A model generated the notes under the pieces. The model searched no databases. It was not told where the DNA came from and worked only from the letters and a program-made list of their open reading frames with translations. This document shows, piece after piece, positions 41,950-52,783 of a DNA stretch of 64,000 nt. Made by a program: the position numbers and the translations under genes. The number at the start of each line of letters is the position of its first letter. Positions within the stretch are counted from its first letter, which is position 1. The stretch is from Pseudomonas parakoreensis (lineage in GTDB: Bacteria; Pseudomonadota; Gammaproteobacteria; Pseudomonadales; Pseudomonadaceae): contig NZ_BQHY01000017.1 in NCBI RefSeq assembly GCF_021602155.1, positions 35,989 through 99,988 of the forward strand, given 5' to 3'.

Positions 41950-43209
41950 TCAGAGTAAGCTGATCGGATAGCTGATGATCAGGCGGTTCTCGTCGAACTC
42001 GTTGTTGCTGAAGTCGCGGCGCATGGTCGAGTTGCGCCAGCGCACGTTGAGGTTGCGCAGGGTACCGCTTTGTACGGTGTAGCCCAGTTCCGATTCGCGG
42101 CCCCATTCCTTGCCGTCGGTGATGGTGCCAGTGTGCACGTTGTCGCCGCTGATGTAGCGGTTCATCAGGGTCAGGCCGGGAATGCCCAGGGCGGCGAAGT
42201 TGTAGTCGTGGCGCACCTGCCAGGAACGTTCCTGGGCATTGTCGTAGCTGGAGTTGTAACTGTCGTTGGCCAGGGTGCCGCCGCTGGTGCCGTTGACGCG
42301 CATCCAGGCGCTGTCGCCAGTGAGTTTCTGCAGGCCGACATAGAAGGTGTTGCCGCCGTAGCGGGCCGAGAACATCCCCGACCAGGTCTTGTTGTCGAGT
42401 TCGCCGGCGCGGGCGCTGCCGTCATCCTTGCCGTAGAAGAAGCCGAGGTTGGCGCCCAGCGTCCAGTCACCGAGTGGCTGGCTGTGAGTCAGATTGACGT
42501 ATTGCTGGCTGTAAATGTCTTTGAGTTCGGCGTTCCACAGACCGATCTGCGTGCGTTTTTCGTTGAACTGGTATTCACCGCCCTGGAAGTTGAAGCGATC
42601 AGAGGTGAACGCCGCTTTGCCGAACATCGACATGTCGCTCATGCTGCTGTCGTCGCGCGGGCTGTTGGCGCGGAACTGGCCGCCGTAGAGGGTCAGGCCG
42701 TTGATCTCCTTCGAGGTGATCTGGCCACCACGGAAGGTTTGCGGCAGCGAACGACCGTCGTCCGAACGCAGGATCGGCAGCACTGGCATCCATTCGCCGA
42801 CCTTGATTTCGGTCTGCGACAGCTTGGCCTTGAACGCGACGTTAGTGCGGCCGAAGTTGTCCGCCGGACGCCCGTCGTGATCCAGCGGCAGCAGTTGCGT
42901 GCCGCCGGTGCCTTTACCGCCATCGAGTTTTACCGAATACAGGCCGAGCACGTCCATGCCGAAACCGACGGTGCCCTGGGTGAAACCGGATTTGGCGTCG
43001 AGGATGAAGTTCTGCGTCCATTCTTCAGCCTTGCCTTGCGCCTTGGTCGGGTTGGTGAAGTTGCGGTTGATGTAGAAGTTGCGCAGGTTCAGGTTGGCGC
43101 TGGCGCCCTCGATAAAACCGGCTTCTTCGGCTGCGGCGGGCAGGGCGGCGCCGGTCAGGGCCAGGGCGATCAGGCCGGGGAGTGCGTACGGCGCAGTGGG
43201 ATGAGTCAT
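41950..43209 (-). CDS. OprD-family outer membrane porin
   Basis: 419 residues: signal peptide about 1-24 (LIALALTGAALPAAA|EEA), then an 18-strand-type barrel. FIEGASANLNLRNFYINRNF at the mature start and a final aromatic-rich strand ending RLIISYPISLL are OprD hallmarks. It belongs to the OprD/OpdK/OprE group of substrate-specific channels for basic amino acids or aromatic acids. It is close to the pca cluster, so an aromatic-acid substrate is possible (P. putida has a porin gene, pcaP), but it is 2.7 kb away and separate, so this is only a suggestion. ATG at 43209, with AAGAGA upstream. Confidence 0.88.
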   Translation of the reverse strand: MTHPTAPYALPGLIALALTGAALPAAAEEAGFIEGASANLNLRNFYINRNFTNPTKAQGKAEEWTQNFILDAKSGFTQGTVGFGMDVLGLYSVKLDGGKGTGGTQLLPLDHDGRPADNFGRTNVAFKAKLSQTEIKVGEWMPVLPILRSDDGRSLPQTFRGGQITSKEINGLTLYGGQFRANSPRDDSSMSDMSMFGKAAFTSDRFNFQGGEYQFNEKRTQIGLWNAELKDIYSQQYVNLTHSQPLGDWTLGANLGFFYGKDDGSARAGELDNKTWSGMFSARYGGNTFYVGLQKLTGDSAWMRVNGTSGGTLANDSYNSSYDNAQERSWQVRHDYNFAALGIPGLTLMNRYISGDNVHTGTITDGKEWGRESELGYTVQSGTLRNLNVRWRNSTMRRDFSNNEFDENRLIISYPISLL

Positions 43210-43475
43210 CGCAGGGTCTCTTGTTATTTTTTTGGGGACGAACGGGTTCGCTGCCGCCACTTTGGGGCGAGTACGACATTGCAGATCAGGAATGAAGCGG
43301 CGGCGATCAGCCGGGCGGGACAGGGCGCGGAAGCATGGTATCGAACCTGTTGTTATTGGTTTTGTGGAGCGAATGGTGCGGGGGGCGGATGTGTTGATTC
43401 AATTGGTAAAAGCGGGTTCTGGGCGATTATCGAACGCAAGATTCAGTTGGATTTCAGGGTGTCTGTGAAGGCCTC

Positions 43476-43565
43476 ATCGCTGGCAAGCCAGCTCCCACAA
43501 GGATCTTCAGTGAACACATATTTTGCGGACCCCTGAAAACCTGTGGGAGCTGGCTCGCCAGCGAT
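43476..43565. repeat. REP palindrome pair, type B
   Basis: ATCGCTGGCAAGCCAGCTCC at 43476 and GTGGGAGCTGGCTCGCCAGC plus GAT at 43565; one base differs (C for T) from the common type B arm. Confidence 0.88.
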
Positions 43566-43603
43566 GGGGTCAGTGCAGGCACCTAAACTTTTCCTGAGGC
43601 AAC

Positions 43604-43628
43604 AAAAAGCCCACCAATCGGTGGGCTT
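43604..43628 (-). terminator. terminator of the emhABC operon
   Basis: AAGCCCACC-GATT-GGTGGGCTT stem and five T on the minus strand, about 20 bp after the emhC stop. Confidence 0.9.
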
Positions 43629-43649
43629 CCTGATTTCACCTGATGATGA

Positions 43650-45110
43650 TCAGAACAGCTTCATCTTCGGTGCTTCTTCTTTCAGCGGTTCGTTCTGCGC
43701 GGTCTGCGCATTCCAGCCACCCCCCAGGGCCTTGTACAGGTTGACCGCACTGGTCAGCTGCGCGAGGCGGTCGGTGATCAGGGCCTGTTGCGCGCTGAAC
43801 AACTGACGCTGGGCGTCGAGGAAGGTCAGGTTGCTGTCGACACCGATGCGGTAACGACGCTCGGCCAGGCGGTAGTAATCCTGGTTGGCCGCGACGAAGT
43901 CACGCTGCGCTTGCAACTGCTCGGTGTAGGTCTGGCGGGCGGCCAGGCCGTCGGCGACTTCCTGGAAGGCGGTCTGAATCGACTTCTCGTAGTTCGCCAC
44001 GCCAATGTCCTTCTGGATCTTGGCGTAGTCGAGGCTGGCACGCAGGCTGCCGGCGTTGAAGATCGGCAGGTTGATCTGCGGCTGGAACAGCCATGTGCCC
44101 GAACCACCTTTGAACAGACCGGACAGGTCCGGGCTCAGGCTGCCCGCATTGGCGGTCAGGCTGATGCTCGGGAAGAACGCTGCACGGGCGGCGCCGATGT
44201 TGGCGTTGGCCGCTTTCAGGTTGTACTCGGCTTGCAGGATGTCCGGACGACGTTGCAGCAGATCCGAAGGCAGGCCGGCCGGTACGTCGCTGAGCAAATC
44301 ATCCGACAGCGGTTTGGCCGCTTGCAGATTGGCCGGGATACCGGTGCCGAGCAGCAGGGTCAGGCTGTTCTCGTCCTGAGCCACCTGACGGGTGTACTTG
44401 GCCAGTTGCGCCCGGGCGTTTTCCACCGAGGTGCGCGACTGCGCCAGGTCCAGCGCCGAGGCCACACCGACTTCGTTGCTGCGGCTGGTCAGCTTGTAGC
44501 TTTCTTCGAAGGCACCGAGGGTGTCTTGCGTCAGCTTGAGCAGTTCCTTGTCGGCCTGCCAGGTCATGTAAGCGTTGGCCACACTGGCCACCAGACTGAT
44601 CTGGGTGCTGCGACGCGCTTCTTCGGTGGCGAAGTATTGTTGCAGCGCTTGTTCGCTCAGGCTGCGCACCCGACCAAACAGGTCGAGTTCGTAGGCGCTG
44701 ATGCCGACGGTCGCGGTGTAGGAACTGGTGATCGTCGAATCACCGGTCTGCGACGCTCGCGCCGGAACCCGCTGACGGCTGCCGCTGGCATTGGCCGATA
44801 CGGCCGGGAACAGATCCGCTCGCTGGATGCGGTATTGAGCCGCGTAAGCGTCGATATTCAGTGCCGCGACACGCAGGTCGCGGTTGTTTTCCAGTGCCAC
44901 CTGGATCAGCTGCTGCAGGGCCGGGTCATGGAAAAACTGCTTCCAGCCCTGCTCGGCAGCGGCTTGCGCCGGCGCTTGGGCCGGCGAATAGGCCGGCCCT
45001 TGCGGGTACTGACCTGCGACAGGAGCCTCAGGCTGCTGATAATCGGGGATCAGCGAGCAACCGCTCAGCACGAAGGCGGCGACTGCGATGGAGAGTAGCG
45101 ACTTGCTCAT
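43650..45110 (-). CDS. emhC: outer membrane efflux lipoprotein EmhC/TtgC (OprM family)
   Basis: 486 residues. Lipoprotein signal with lipobox VLSGC near Cys18, then [18 protein letters not shown], the usual OprM/TtgC opening. Two TolC-like repeats follow with long helices, and the [30 protein letters not shown] segment is conserved across NodT/OprM proteins. It is the outer membrane channel of the tripartite pump, receiving drugs from EmhB. Its start overlaps the stop of emhB by 4 bp. Closest named relatives are EmhC of P. fluorescens and TtgC of P. putida. Confidence 0.93.
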   Translation of the reverse strand: MSKSLLSIAVAAFVLSGCSLIPDYQQPEAPVAGQYPQGPAYSPAQAPAQAAAEQGWKQFFHDPALQQLIQVALENNRDLRVAALNIDAYAAQYRIQRADLFPAVSANASGSRQRVPARASQTGDSTITSSYTATVGISAYELDLFGRVRSLSEQALQQYFATEEARRSTQISLVASVANAYMTWQADKELLKLTQDTLGAFEESYKLTSRSNEVGVASALDLAQSRTSVENARAQLAKYTRQVAQDENSLTLLLGTGIPANLQAAKPLSDDLLSDVPAGLPSDLLQRRPDILQAEYNLKAANANIGAARAAFFPSISLTANAGSLSPDLSGLFKGGSGTWLFQPQINLPIFNAGSLRASLDYAKIQKDIGVANYEKSIQTAFQEVADGLAARQTYTEQLQAQRDFVAANQDYYRLAERRYRIGVDSNLTFLDAQRQLFSAQQALITDRLAQLTSAVNLYKALGGGWNAQTAQNEPLKEEAPKMKLF

Positions 45111-48100
45111 TGGCCAGCCTCTTTAGGAGTTTCAGTCGTCTCGTCCGGATCGGCGATTTTGCGCTGGCCCATGGACGAAACCGTGACGAAGAACAGTGGG
45201 ACCCAGAAGATCGCCAGGATCGTGGCCGTGAGCATACCGCCAATCACGCCGGTACCGATCGCATGCTGGCTACCCGAACCTGCGCCCGTGGAGATCGCCA
45301 ACGGTACTACACCGAGAACGAACGCCAGCGAGGTCATGATGATCGGTCGCAGACGCATGCGGCACGCTTCGATCGCCGCATCGCGCAGACTGCGCCCTTG
45401 TTCATGCAGCTCCTTGGCGAATTCGACGATCAGAATGGCGTTTTTAGCTGCCAGACCGATGGTCGTCAACAGACCCACCTGGAAGTACACGTCGTTGGAC
45501 AGCCCGCGCAGGCTGGTGGCCATCAGCGCGCCGATGATCCCCAGCGGTACCACGAGCATCACGGCGATCGGAATCGACCAGCTCTCGTACAGCGCCGCCA
45601 GACACAGGAACACCATCAGCAGCGACAGGGCATACAGCGCTGGCGCCTGCGAGCCGGACAGCCGTTCCTCGTAGGACAGACCGGTCCAGGAGATACCGAC
45701 ACCGGCCGGCAGCTTCTTGGCAATCGCTTCGACTTCGGCCATCGCTTCACCGGTGGAGTAACCCGGCGCCGGAGAACCGAGGATCTCCATCGCTTCCACA
45801 CCGTTGTAGCGTGCCAGTTTCGGCGAACCGTAGATCCACTCGCCCTTGGCGAATGCGGAGAACGGCACCATGGTCCCGGCGCTGTTGCGTACGTACCACT
45901 TCTTCAGGTCTTCCGGGCTCATGCGAGCGCCAGCCTGACCTTGCACGTACACCTTTTTCACCCGACCGCGGTCGATGAAGTCGTTGACGTAGCTACTACC
46001 GAAGGAGATCGACAGGGTGCTGTTGATGTCGGAAATGCTCACGCCCAGGGCGCGGGCCTTCGCATCGTCGATTTCCAGGTGGTATTGCGGCTCATCGTTC
46101 AGACCGTTCGGACGCACCTGGTAGAGCACCTTGCTCTGCGCGGCCATGCCGAGGAACTGGTTGCGCGCTTCCATCAGTTTTTCGTGACCGATACCGGCGC
46201 GGTCCTGCAGGAACACGTCGAAACCGGTGGCGTTACCCAACTCCAGCACCGCTGGCGGGGCGAAGGCAAACACCATCGCGTCGCGGAAGCTGAAGAAGTG
46301 CTGCTGGGCGCGCTGGGCCAGGGCAAACACGCTGTTGCTCGAATCACGCTCGTGCCACGGCTTGAGCATGATGAACGCCAGACCCGAGCTCTGCCCACGA
46401 CCGGCGAAGTTGAAGCCGTTCACGGTGAACACCGAAGACACCGCCCCCGCTTCTTTATCCAGCAGATACGAACGCATTTCGTCGATCACGACCTGGGTTC
46501 GTTCGGCACTGGAACCCGCTGGAGTCTGTACCTGGGCGAACAATACGCCCTGGTCTTCTTCCGGCAGGAACGCAGTCGGAATGCGGGTGAACAGCCAGAT
46601 CATGCCGACCACGATCAACAGGTAGGCCAACAGATACGGCGCCTTGCGCTGCAGGATGTTGCCAACGCCGCGCTCGTAGCTGCGCACGCTGCGGTCGAAG
46701 TTGCGGTTGAACCAGCCGAAGAAGCCTTTTTTCGGCGTGCCGTGCTCGCCTTTCGGAATGGCCTTGAGCATGGTCGCGCAGAGCGCCGGGGTGAAGATCA
46801 GCGCAACCAGCACCGACAGGGCCATGGCCGAGACGATAGTGATCGAGAACTGACGGTAGATCACACCGGTGGAACCGCTGAAGAACGCCATCGGCAGCAA
46901 TACTGCCGACAGCACCAGGGCGATACCGACCAGAGCGCCCTGGATCTGCCCCATGGACTTCTTGGTCGCTTCCTTCGGTGACAAGCCTTCTTCGGCCATC
47001 ACTCGCTCGACGTTTTCCACCACGACGATGGCGTCGTCCACCAGCAAGCCGATGGCCAATACCATACCGAACATGGTCAGGGTGTTGATGCTGAAACCGG
47101 CAGCCGCGAGGATGCCGAACGTGCCGAGCAATACCACCGGCACGGTCATCGTGGTGATGACGGTGGCGCGGAAGTTCTGCAGGAACAGGAACATCACCAG
47201 GAACACCAGCGCGATCGCCTCGACCAGGGTTTCAACCACACCCTTGATCGATTCGGTCACCACTGGCGTGGTGTCGTACGGGAACACCACTTCCATGCCT
47301 TGCGGGAAGAACGGCTTGAGTTCGTCAATCGTCTTGCGCAGCGCCTTGGCGGTGTCGAGGGCGTTGGCGCCGTTGGCCAGTTTGACCGCCAGACCGGACG
47401 ACGGCTTGCCGTTGAACTGCGCCGAGATGGTCGAGTTTTCACCACCCAGACCGACGTCGGCGACATCGCCGATGTGCACTTGCGAACCGTCCTGGTTGAC
47501 CTTCAGCAGAATCGCCTTGAACTGCTCGGCAGTCTGCAGACGGGTCTTGCCGATGATCGTGGCGTTCAGTTGCTGGCCTGGCAGCGCCGGCAAACCGCCG
47601 AGCTGACCGGAAGACACCTGAACGTTCTGCGCCGAAATCGCGCTGCTGACATCAGCGGGGGTCAGGTTGTACTTGTTCAACTTGGCCGGATCGAGCCAGA
47701 TGCGCATCGCGTACTGGGCACCGAAGACCTGGAAGTCACCGACACCGGCAGTCCGCGAGATCGGGTCCTGCATGTTCGACACGATGTAGTTGGACAGGTC
47801 GTCCTTGGTCATGCTGCCGTCACGCGATACCACGCCGATCACCAGCAGGAAGTTCTTCACTGCCTTGGTCACGCGGATACCCTGTTGCTGCACTTCCTGC
47901 GGCAGCAGCGGGGTCGCCAGGTTCAGCTTGTTCTGAACCTGAACCTGCGCGGTGTCGGAGTTGGTGCCTTGCTCGAAGGTCGCGGTGATGGTCATGCTGC
48001 CGTCGGAGTTACTTTCCGAAGACACATAACGCAAGTTGTCGATACCGTTGAGCTGTTGCTCGATCACCTGGACCACGGTGTCCTGCACGGTTTGTGCCGA

Positions 48101-48256
48101 AGCACCCGGGTAGGTCACGGAGATCGCGATGGCCGGAGGCGCAATGCTCGGGTACTGGTTGATCGGCAATTTGAGGATCGAGAGTGCCCCGACCAACATG
48201 ATCACCAGGGCAATTACCCAGGCGAAAATCGGACGGTCGATAAAAAATTTCGACAT
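45107..48256 (-). CDS. emhB: RND efflux pump inner membrane transporter EmhB/TtgB
   Basis: 1049 residues, twelve membrane helices, HAE1-type RND transporter. The proton-relay Asp-Asp pair is in [18 protein letters not shown] in helix 4, the N-terminal motif [20 protein letters not shown] is typical of MexB/TtgB/EmhB. It exports antibiotics, solvents and hydrocarbons by proton exchange. It overlaps emhC by 4 bp and follows emhA by 3 bp. AGGAG-like AGTTACTC lies before the ATG at 48256. No sign of frameshift or truncation. Confidence 0.96.
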   Translation of the reverse strand: MSKFFIDRPIFAWVIALVIMLVGALSILKLPINQYPSIAPPAIAISVTYPGASAQTVQDTVVQVIEQQLNGIDNLRYVSSESNSDGSMTITATFEQGTNSDTAQVQVQNKLNLATPLLPQEVQQQGIRVTKAVKNFLLVIGVVSRDGSMTKDDLSNYIVSNMQDPISRTAGVGDFQVFGAQYAMRIWLDPAKLNKYNLTPADVSSAISAQNVQVSSGQLGGLPALPGQQLNATIIGKTRLQTAEQFKAILLKVNQDGSQVHIGDVADVGLGGENSTISAQFNGKPSSGLAVKLANGANALDTAKALRKTIDELKPFFPQGMEVVFPYDTTPVVTESIKGVVETLVEAIALVFLVMFLFLQNFRATVITTMTVPVVLLGTFGILAAAGFSINTLTMFGMVLAIGLLVDDAIVVVENVERVMAEEGLSPKEATKKSMGQIQGALVGIALVLSAVLLPMAFFSGSTGVIYRQFSITIVSAMALSVLVALIFTPALCATMLKAIPKGEHGTPKKGFFGWFNRNFDRSVRSYERGVGNILQRKAPYLLAYLLIVVGMIWLFTRIPTAFLPEEDQGVLFAQVQTPAGSSAERTQVVIDEMRSYLLDKEAGAVSSVFTVNGFNFAGRGQSSGLAFIMLKPWHERDSSNSVFALAQRAQQHFFSFRDAMVFAFAPPAVLELGNATGFDVFLQDRAGIGHEKLMEARNQFLGMAAQSKVLYQVRPNGLNDEPQYHLEIDDAKARALGVSISDINSTLSISFGSSYVNDFIDRGRVKKVYVQGQAGARMSPEDLKKWYVRNSAGTMVPFSAFAKGEWIYGSPKLARYNGVEAMEILGSPAPGYSTGEAMAEVEAIAKKLPAGVGISWTGLSYEERLSGSQAPALYALSLLMVFLCLAALYESWSIPIAVMLVVPLGIIGALMATSLRGLSNDVYFQVGLLTTIGLAAKNAILIVEFAKELHEQGRSLRDAAIEACRMRLRPIIMTSLAFVLGVVPLAISTGAGSGSQHAIGTGVIGGMLTATILAIFWVPLFFVTVSSMGQRKIADPDETTETPKEAGQ

Positions 48257-48259
48257 GAG

Positions 48260-49414
48260 TTACTCCCCTTTGCCGCCAGCGGCTTTGTCAGCTGCCTGAG
48301 CGGGGGCCGGGTTCTTGGCTACGTTGGTCGCTTCGGTCGGGTTGACCTGAGCACCTGGGCGAACATATTGCAGGCCCTCGGTGATCAGACGATCGCCGGC
48401 TTTCAGGCCATCTTCGATCAGCCACTGGCTGCCGACAGTGCGGCTGGCCTTGAGCTGACGCAGTTCGACCTTGTTGTCCGGGCCGACAACCAGTGCGGTC
48501 GGGGTGCCCTTGAGGTCACGGGTCACGCCTTGTTGCGGCGCCAGAATGGCGGCGGCGTTGACCCCGGCCTGCAACTGGGCGCGGACGAACATGCCGGGCA
48601 GCAGGGTGTGATCCGGGTTCGGGAACACGGCGCGCAGGGTCACGGAACCGGTCGTCGGATCAACCGATACTTCGGAGAATTCCAGTTTGCCGTCGAGTTT
48701 GTACTGGCTGCCGTCTTCCAGGGTCAACTTGACCGCTGCCGAGTTGTCACCGGCTTTCTGCAGGCGACCGCTTTCCAGCTCGCGGCGCAGTTCCAGCAGC
48801 TCAACCGAGGACTGGGTGACGTCGACATAGATCGGGTCCAGTTGCTGGATCGTCGCCATCGCGTCGGCCTGACCATTGCTGACCAGCGCGCCTTCGGTCA
48901 CCGCAGAACGGCCGATACGACCGGAGATCGGCGCGTAGACCTTGGTGTATTTCACATTGATCTGCGCGCTTTGCAGCGACGCTTCCGATTCCATGCGGTT
49001 GGCCACGGCGGTGTCGTATTCCTGGCGGCTCACGGCCTGCTCGTCGACCAGTTGCTTGTAGCGGTCGGAGATCGACTTGGTCGAACGCAGATTGGCTTCG
49101 GCGCTTTTCAGGGTCGCTTCATAGACTGCCGGATCGATCTGGTACAGCTGCTGACCGGCTTTGACGTCGGCGCCTTCCTTGAACAGACGCTTGAGAATGA
49201 TGCCGTTGACCTGTGGCCGGACTTCAGCGATGCGGTACGCACTGGTGCGCCCCGGCAGTTCCGACGTGAGGGTGAACGCTTGTGGTTGCAGGGTGACGAC
49301 GCCGACCTGAGGAGGCGGAGCGGCCGGGGCCGCTTCTTCCTTTTTACATCCGCTGAGCAGCGATGCCAGGGCGACGGCAGTGACCAGAGCGGTAACAGCT
49401 GGCTTGAATTGCAT
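48260..49414 (-). CDS. emhA: RND periplasmic adaptor EmhA/TtgA
   Basis: 384 residues. The lipoprotein signal with SLLSGC gives a lipidated Cys near residue 23, anchoring it to the inner membrane. The body is a membrane-fusion protein with ELPGRTSAYRIAEVRPQVNGIILKRLFKEGADVKAGQQLYQID as lipoyl half and VNVKYTKVYAPISGRIG as its partner. It bridges EmhB and EmhC. First gene of the operon; GAGGATCTTC lies before the ATG at 49414. The 5' region holds the TtgR/EmhR operator. Confidence 0.95.
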   Translation of the reverse strand: MQFKPAVTALVTAVALASLLSGCKKEEAAPAAPPPQVGVVTLQPQAFTLTSELPGRTSAYRIAEVRPQVNGIILKRLFKEGADVKAGQQLYQIDPAVYEATLKSAEANLRSTKSISDRYKQLVDEQAVSRQEYDTAVANRMESEASLQSAQINVKYTKVYAPISGRIGRSAVTEGALVSNGQADAMATIQQLDPIYVDVTQSSVELLELRRELESGRLQKAGDNSAAVKLTLEDGSQYKLDGKLEFSEVSVDPTTGSVTLRAVFPNPDHTLLPGMFVRAQLQAGVNAAAILAPQQGVTRDLKGTPTALVVGPDNKVELRQLKASRTVGSQWLIEDGLKAGDRLITEGLQYVRPGAQVNPTEATNVAKNPAPAQAADKAAGGKGE

Positions 49415-49501
49415 GAAGATCCTCGGGTCAGGCGCGCAAAATGCGCACAAGAAGTGTGGAAGGGTAAAAAAATCGGGTCGAGTGGATAAGTAGCTTGCTA
49501 A

Positions 49502-49535
49502 GGAATATACTTACGTTCATGGTTGTTTGTAAATA
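49502..49535. promoter_or_regulatory. EmhR/TtgR operator
   Basis: 34 bp beginning GGAATATACTTACGTTCATG and ending TTTGTAAATA match, in reverse complement and with one base change as far as I recall, the TtgR operator over the ttgA/ttgR promoters of P. putida. It lies 88 bp before emhA and 147 bp before emhR, and should control both. Confidence 0.8.
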
Positions 49536-49681
49536 GCTTGGCGTCGTACCCACCCTGTTACAAAATGCGTCGCAAGGTTTGAAATTGTAGGCCGGGGAGC
49601 CGATTCGTGAGAAATCGGCCCCCTCTTTATTCAGCGGATATTCAGCCATCCCTGAAACATCCTGTTTGAGGTTTTACTGCC

Positions 49682-50314
49682 ATGGTCCGTCGTACCAAAG
49701 AGGAAGCTCAGGAAACGCGCAGCCAGATTCTCGAAGCGGCCGAGAAAGCGTTTTATGAAAGGGGCGTGGCCCGCACGACCCTGGCGGATATCGCGACAAT
49801 GGCCGGCGTTACGCGCGGTGCCATTTATTGGCATTTCAGCAACAAGGCCGATCTGGTGCAGGCAATGCTCGACAGCCTGCATGAACCGCTGGATGAATTG
49901 GCCAAGGCCAGCGAGAGCGAAGATGAACTCGATCCGCTGGGGTGCATGCGCAAGCTGTTGATCCATCTGTTCCATCAGGTTGCCCTGGATCCGAAGACCC
50001 GTCGCATTAACGAGATTCTGTTTCACAAGTGCGAATTCACCGATGAAATGTGCGATCTGCGCCAGCAGCGCCGCACGGCCAGTCTCGATTGCAATCTGCG
50101 CATCGGACTGACCCTGCGTAATGCGGTCAATCGCGGCCAGTTGCCGGAAGATCTCGACACTGCCCGCGCGGCCATCAGCATTCATGCGTATATCGATGGC
50201 CTCCTGTATGGATGGCTATTGGCGCCGGACAGCTTCGAGCTGCATGCCGAGGCCGAGCGTTGGGTCGATACAGGGTTGGATATGCTGCGCCTGAGCCCCA
50301 GCCTGCGCAAATGA
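49682..50314 (+). CDS. emhR: TetR-family efflux repressor EmhR/TtgR
   Basis: 210 residues, as in TtgR. TetR helix-turn-helix at about 30-56 ([27 protein letters not shown]), preceded by the basic [17 protein letters not shown]. The C-terminal ligand pocket has the TtgR-like [10 protein letters not shown] and the ending [13 protein letters not shown]. It represses emhABC and itself, and releases DNA on binding antibiotics, solvents or flavonoids. Divergent from emhA with the shared operator in the 267-bp gap. The start ATG at 49682 has GAGGTTT about 6 bp upstream. Confidence 0.95.
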   Translation: MVRRTKEEAQETRSQILEAAEKAFYERGVARTTLADIATMAGVTRGAIYWHFSNKADLVQAMLDSLHEPLDELAKASESEDELDPLGCMRKLLIHLFHQVALDPKTRRINEILFHKCEFTDEMCDLRQQRRTASLDCNLRIGLTLRNAVNRGQLPEDLDTARAAISIHAYIDGLLYGWLLAPDSFELHAEAERWVDTGLDMLRLSPSLRK

Positions 50315-50469
50315 AACAAAATGCGTAATTGACACAGGTTATGTCAATTGGCCTGCTTTTACAGACGCCCGAACCGCGAGTTTAAACGTAGCGAGCTACG
50401 GATTTTGTAGGGATTTTGTGTCGTCCCTGTGAACGAATGTTAGCTGCCCCGTACCGGACGCCCAAGAAA

Positions 50470-50502
50470 AAGCCCCCGGCTCTCACGAGTCGGGGGCTTT
50501 TG
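50470..50502 (-). terminator. terminator of the arsR-MFS-xenB operon
   Basis: AAAAGCCCCCGGCTC... / ...GAGTCGGGGGCTTTT stem (mainly AAAAGCCCCCG / CGGGGGCTTTT) about 30 bp after the xenB stop; can also end emhR transcription. Confidence 0.88.
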
Positions 50503-50531
50503 CGTTTCGGCTGCTTTGTACTGAATAACGC

Positions 50532-51581
50532 TTACAGCGTCGGGTAGTCGATGTAACCGACCGGGCCCTTGCCGTAGAACAGCTCTGGGCGCGGATCGTT
50601 CAGCGGGGCATCGGCCTTCAGGCGTGCCGGCAGGTCCGGGTTGGCAATGAACGGTACGCCGAACGCTACGGCGTCAGCCTTGCCTTCAGCCAGCCACGCA
50701 TTGGCGCTGTCTTTGGTGAAACGCTCGTTAGCGATGTACGCACCGCCGAAGGCTTCTTTGAGCTGTGGGCCGAGGCTGTCGGCACCTTCTTTCTCGCGGG
50801 AGCAAATGAAGGCGATGCCACGCTTGCCCAGCTCGCGAGCGACATAAGTGAAGGTCTCGGCCAGATTGTCGTCGCCCATGTCGTGGGAGTCGGCGCGGGG
50901 TGCCAGGTGCACGCCGACACGGCCGGCGCCCCAGACGTCGATCGCCGCGTCAGTCACTTCCAGCAGCAGGCGCGCACGGTTCTCCAGAGAGCCGCCGTAG
51001 TTGTCGGTACGCTGGTTGGTGCTGCTTTGCAGGAACTGGTCGAGCAGGTAGCCGTTGGCGCCGTGGATTTCCACGCCATCGAAACCGGCGGCTTTGGCGT
51101 TCTCGGCGCCGGTACGGTAGGCCTCGACAATCTCGGCGATTTCAGCGGTTTCCAGCGCGCGCGGGGTCGGGTAGTCGGCCAGTGGTCGCACCAGACTGAC
51201 GTGACCTTTAGGCTGGATGGCGCTCGGCGCGACCGGAGCTTCACCATTGAGGTACGACGGGTGCGAGATGCGGCCGACGTGCCACAGTTGCAGGACGATC
51301 TTGCCGCCGGCAGCGTGCACGGCTTTGGTCACGTTGGTCCAGCCGCGGACCTGATCGTTGGACCAGATGCCCGGGGTGTCCGGGTAGCCAACGCCCATCG
51401 GGGTGACCGAGGTGGCTTCGGACAGGATCAGGCCAGCGGACGCGCGCTGTACGTAGTATTCAGCCATCAGCGCGTTCGGCACGCGGCCTTCGTCGGCGCG
51501 GCAGCGGGTCAGCGGGGCCATGATGATGCGGTTGGACAGCTCGAGGTCGCCCAGTTTGATCGGATCGAAAATAGTTGCCAT
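50532..51581 (-). CDS. xenB: Old Yellow Enzyme-type alkene reductase (XenB/NemA-like)
   Basis: 349 residues, exactly the XenB size. A FMN TIM barrel: NRIIMAPLTRCRAD near the N-terminus, the active-site His/Asn pair in EIHGANGYLLDQFLQ (His173, Asn176) and TDNYGGSLENRARLLLEV. It reduces activated alkenes, nitro esters and nitroaromatics with NADPH. ATG at 51581 with GAGGGTTG upstream. It lies 30 bp after the MFS gene and shares the operon with an arsR-type regulator, fitting a response to reactive electrophiles. Confidence 0.9.
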   Translation of the reverse strand: MATIFDPIKLGDLELSNRIIMAPLTRCRADEGRVPNALMAEYYVQRASAGLILSEATSVTPMGVGYPDTPGIWSNDQVRGWTNVTKAVHAAGGKIVLQLWHVGRISHPSYLNGEAPVAPSAIQPKGHVSLVRPLADYPTPRALETAEIAEIVEAYRTGAENAKAAGFDGVEIHGANGYLLDQFLQSSTNQRTDNYGGSLENRARLLLEVTDAAIDVWGAGRVGVHLAPRADSHDMGDDNLAETFTYVARELGKRGIAFICSREKEGADSLGPQLKEAFGGAYIANERFTKDSANAWLAEGKADAVAFGVPFIANPDLPARLKADAPLNDPRPELFYGKGPVGYIDYPTL

Positions 51582-51611
51582 GTGTACAACCCTCGTCAGT
51601 GAAGTGGTTAA

Positions 51612-52778
51612 TCAGTGGGTAGCAGGGGCCAGGCCGGCATCGCCGTTCTGACGGAAAGTGATCAGGGTCACCAGCAGCGCGAGCACGGCCAGCGCGGCGG
51701 CGGCCAGGGGCACGCTGGTCAGGCCGAAACCGTGGGCGATGACGCTGCCGCCGACCCAGGCGCCCAAGGCGTTGCCGATGTTGAAAGCGCCGATGTTCAG
51801 GGTCGACACCAGGTTCGGGGCCGCCTTGCCGAAGGTCACCACGTTGACTTGCAGCGCCGGAACGGCGGCGAACGAAGCGGTGGCCCAGAGGAACAGGGTG
51901 ATTTCCGTCGGGATCAGCGCAACGCTGGTCCAGCTCAGCACGGTGGAAACCACCGCCATCGCCACGAACACACCGATCAGAGTGGCGCCGAGACGCTTGT
52001 CCGCCAGTTTGCCGCCAATGATGTTGCCCACCGTCAGACCGAGGCCGATCAGCAGCAGGGTCCAGGTCACGCCTTTGGGCGAGACACCGGTGACATCACC
52101 GAGCAGCGGCGCGACGTAGGTGAAGAGGGTGAACATCGACGCGGCGAACAGTGCGGTCATGCTCAGCGACAGCCAGATACCGGCGCCCTTGAGGGCGGCG
52201 AGTTCGGCGCGCATGTCGAGTTTTTCTTCGTCACGCTTGGCCGGCAGGAAGCGGATCAGACCGATCAGCGCCACGACGCCAATTACGGTTACCGCCCAGA
52301 AGGTCGAACGCCAGCCGGCTTCCTGACCCAGCGCCGTGCCCAGTGGCACGCCGAGCACGTTGGCCAGGGTCAGGCCGGTGAACATCAGTGCCACGGCGGA
52401 TGCGCGTTTGTTTGGCGCGACCAGCCCGGCAGCTACCACAGAACCGATACCGAAAAACGCACCGTGGCACAGCGCGGTGACGACGCGGGCAAACATCAGC
52501 ACGTTGTAATCACTGGCGACGGCACACAGCAGGTTACCAACGATGAAAATCCCCATCAGCGCTATCAGTGCGGCCTTGCGCGGCAGTCTGGCGGTGGCCA
52601 GCGCCATGAACGGCGCACCGATGGCCACGCCCAGGGCGTAACCGGTCACCAGCCAGCCGGCGCCCGGGATCGACACACCGAGATCGGTCGCCACATCGGG
52701 AAGCAGGCCCATGATGACGAACTCAGTGGTGCCGATGGCGAAGGCACTCAAGGCCAGGATGAGTAGCGAGAGGGGCAT
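51612..52778 (-). CDS. MFS transporter (DHA1/YdhP-like)
   Basis: 388 residues, twelve membrane helices. LSLLILALSAFAIGTTEFVIMGLLPDVATDLGVS at the start and FIVGNLLCAVASDYNVLMFARVVTALCHGAFFGIGSVVAAGLV are highly characteristic of the YdhP/AraJ/NepI-like drug:H+ antiporter group. Likely exports a compound handled by the XenB-type reductase or an inhibitor sensed by the arsR product; inference from the operon. AAGGAA 10 bp before the ATG at 52778; the frame continues upstream only by overlap with the arsR-type gene, from which it is separated by 5 bp. Confidence 0.88.
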   Translation of the reverse strand: MPLSLLILALSAFAIGTTEFVIMGLLPDVATDLGVSIPGAGWLVTGYALGVAIGAPFMALATARLPRKAALIALMGIFIVGNLLCAVASDYNVLMFARVVTALCHGAFFGIGSVVAAGLVAPNKRASAVALMFTGLTLANVLGVPLGTALGQEAGWRSTFWAVTVIGVVALIGLIRFLPAKRDEEKLDMRAELAALKGAGIWLSLSMTALFAASMFTLFTYVAPLLGDVTGVSPKGVTWTLLLIGLGLTVGNIIGGKLADKRLGATLIGVFVAMAVVSTVLSWTSVALIPTEITLFLWATASFAAVPALQVNVVTFGKAAPNLVSTLNIGAFNIGNALGAWVGGSVIAHGFGLTSVPLAAAALAVLALLVTLITFRQNGDAGLAPATH

Positions 52779-52783
52779 TTGAA

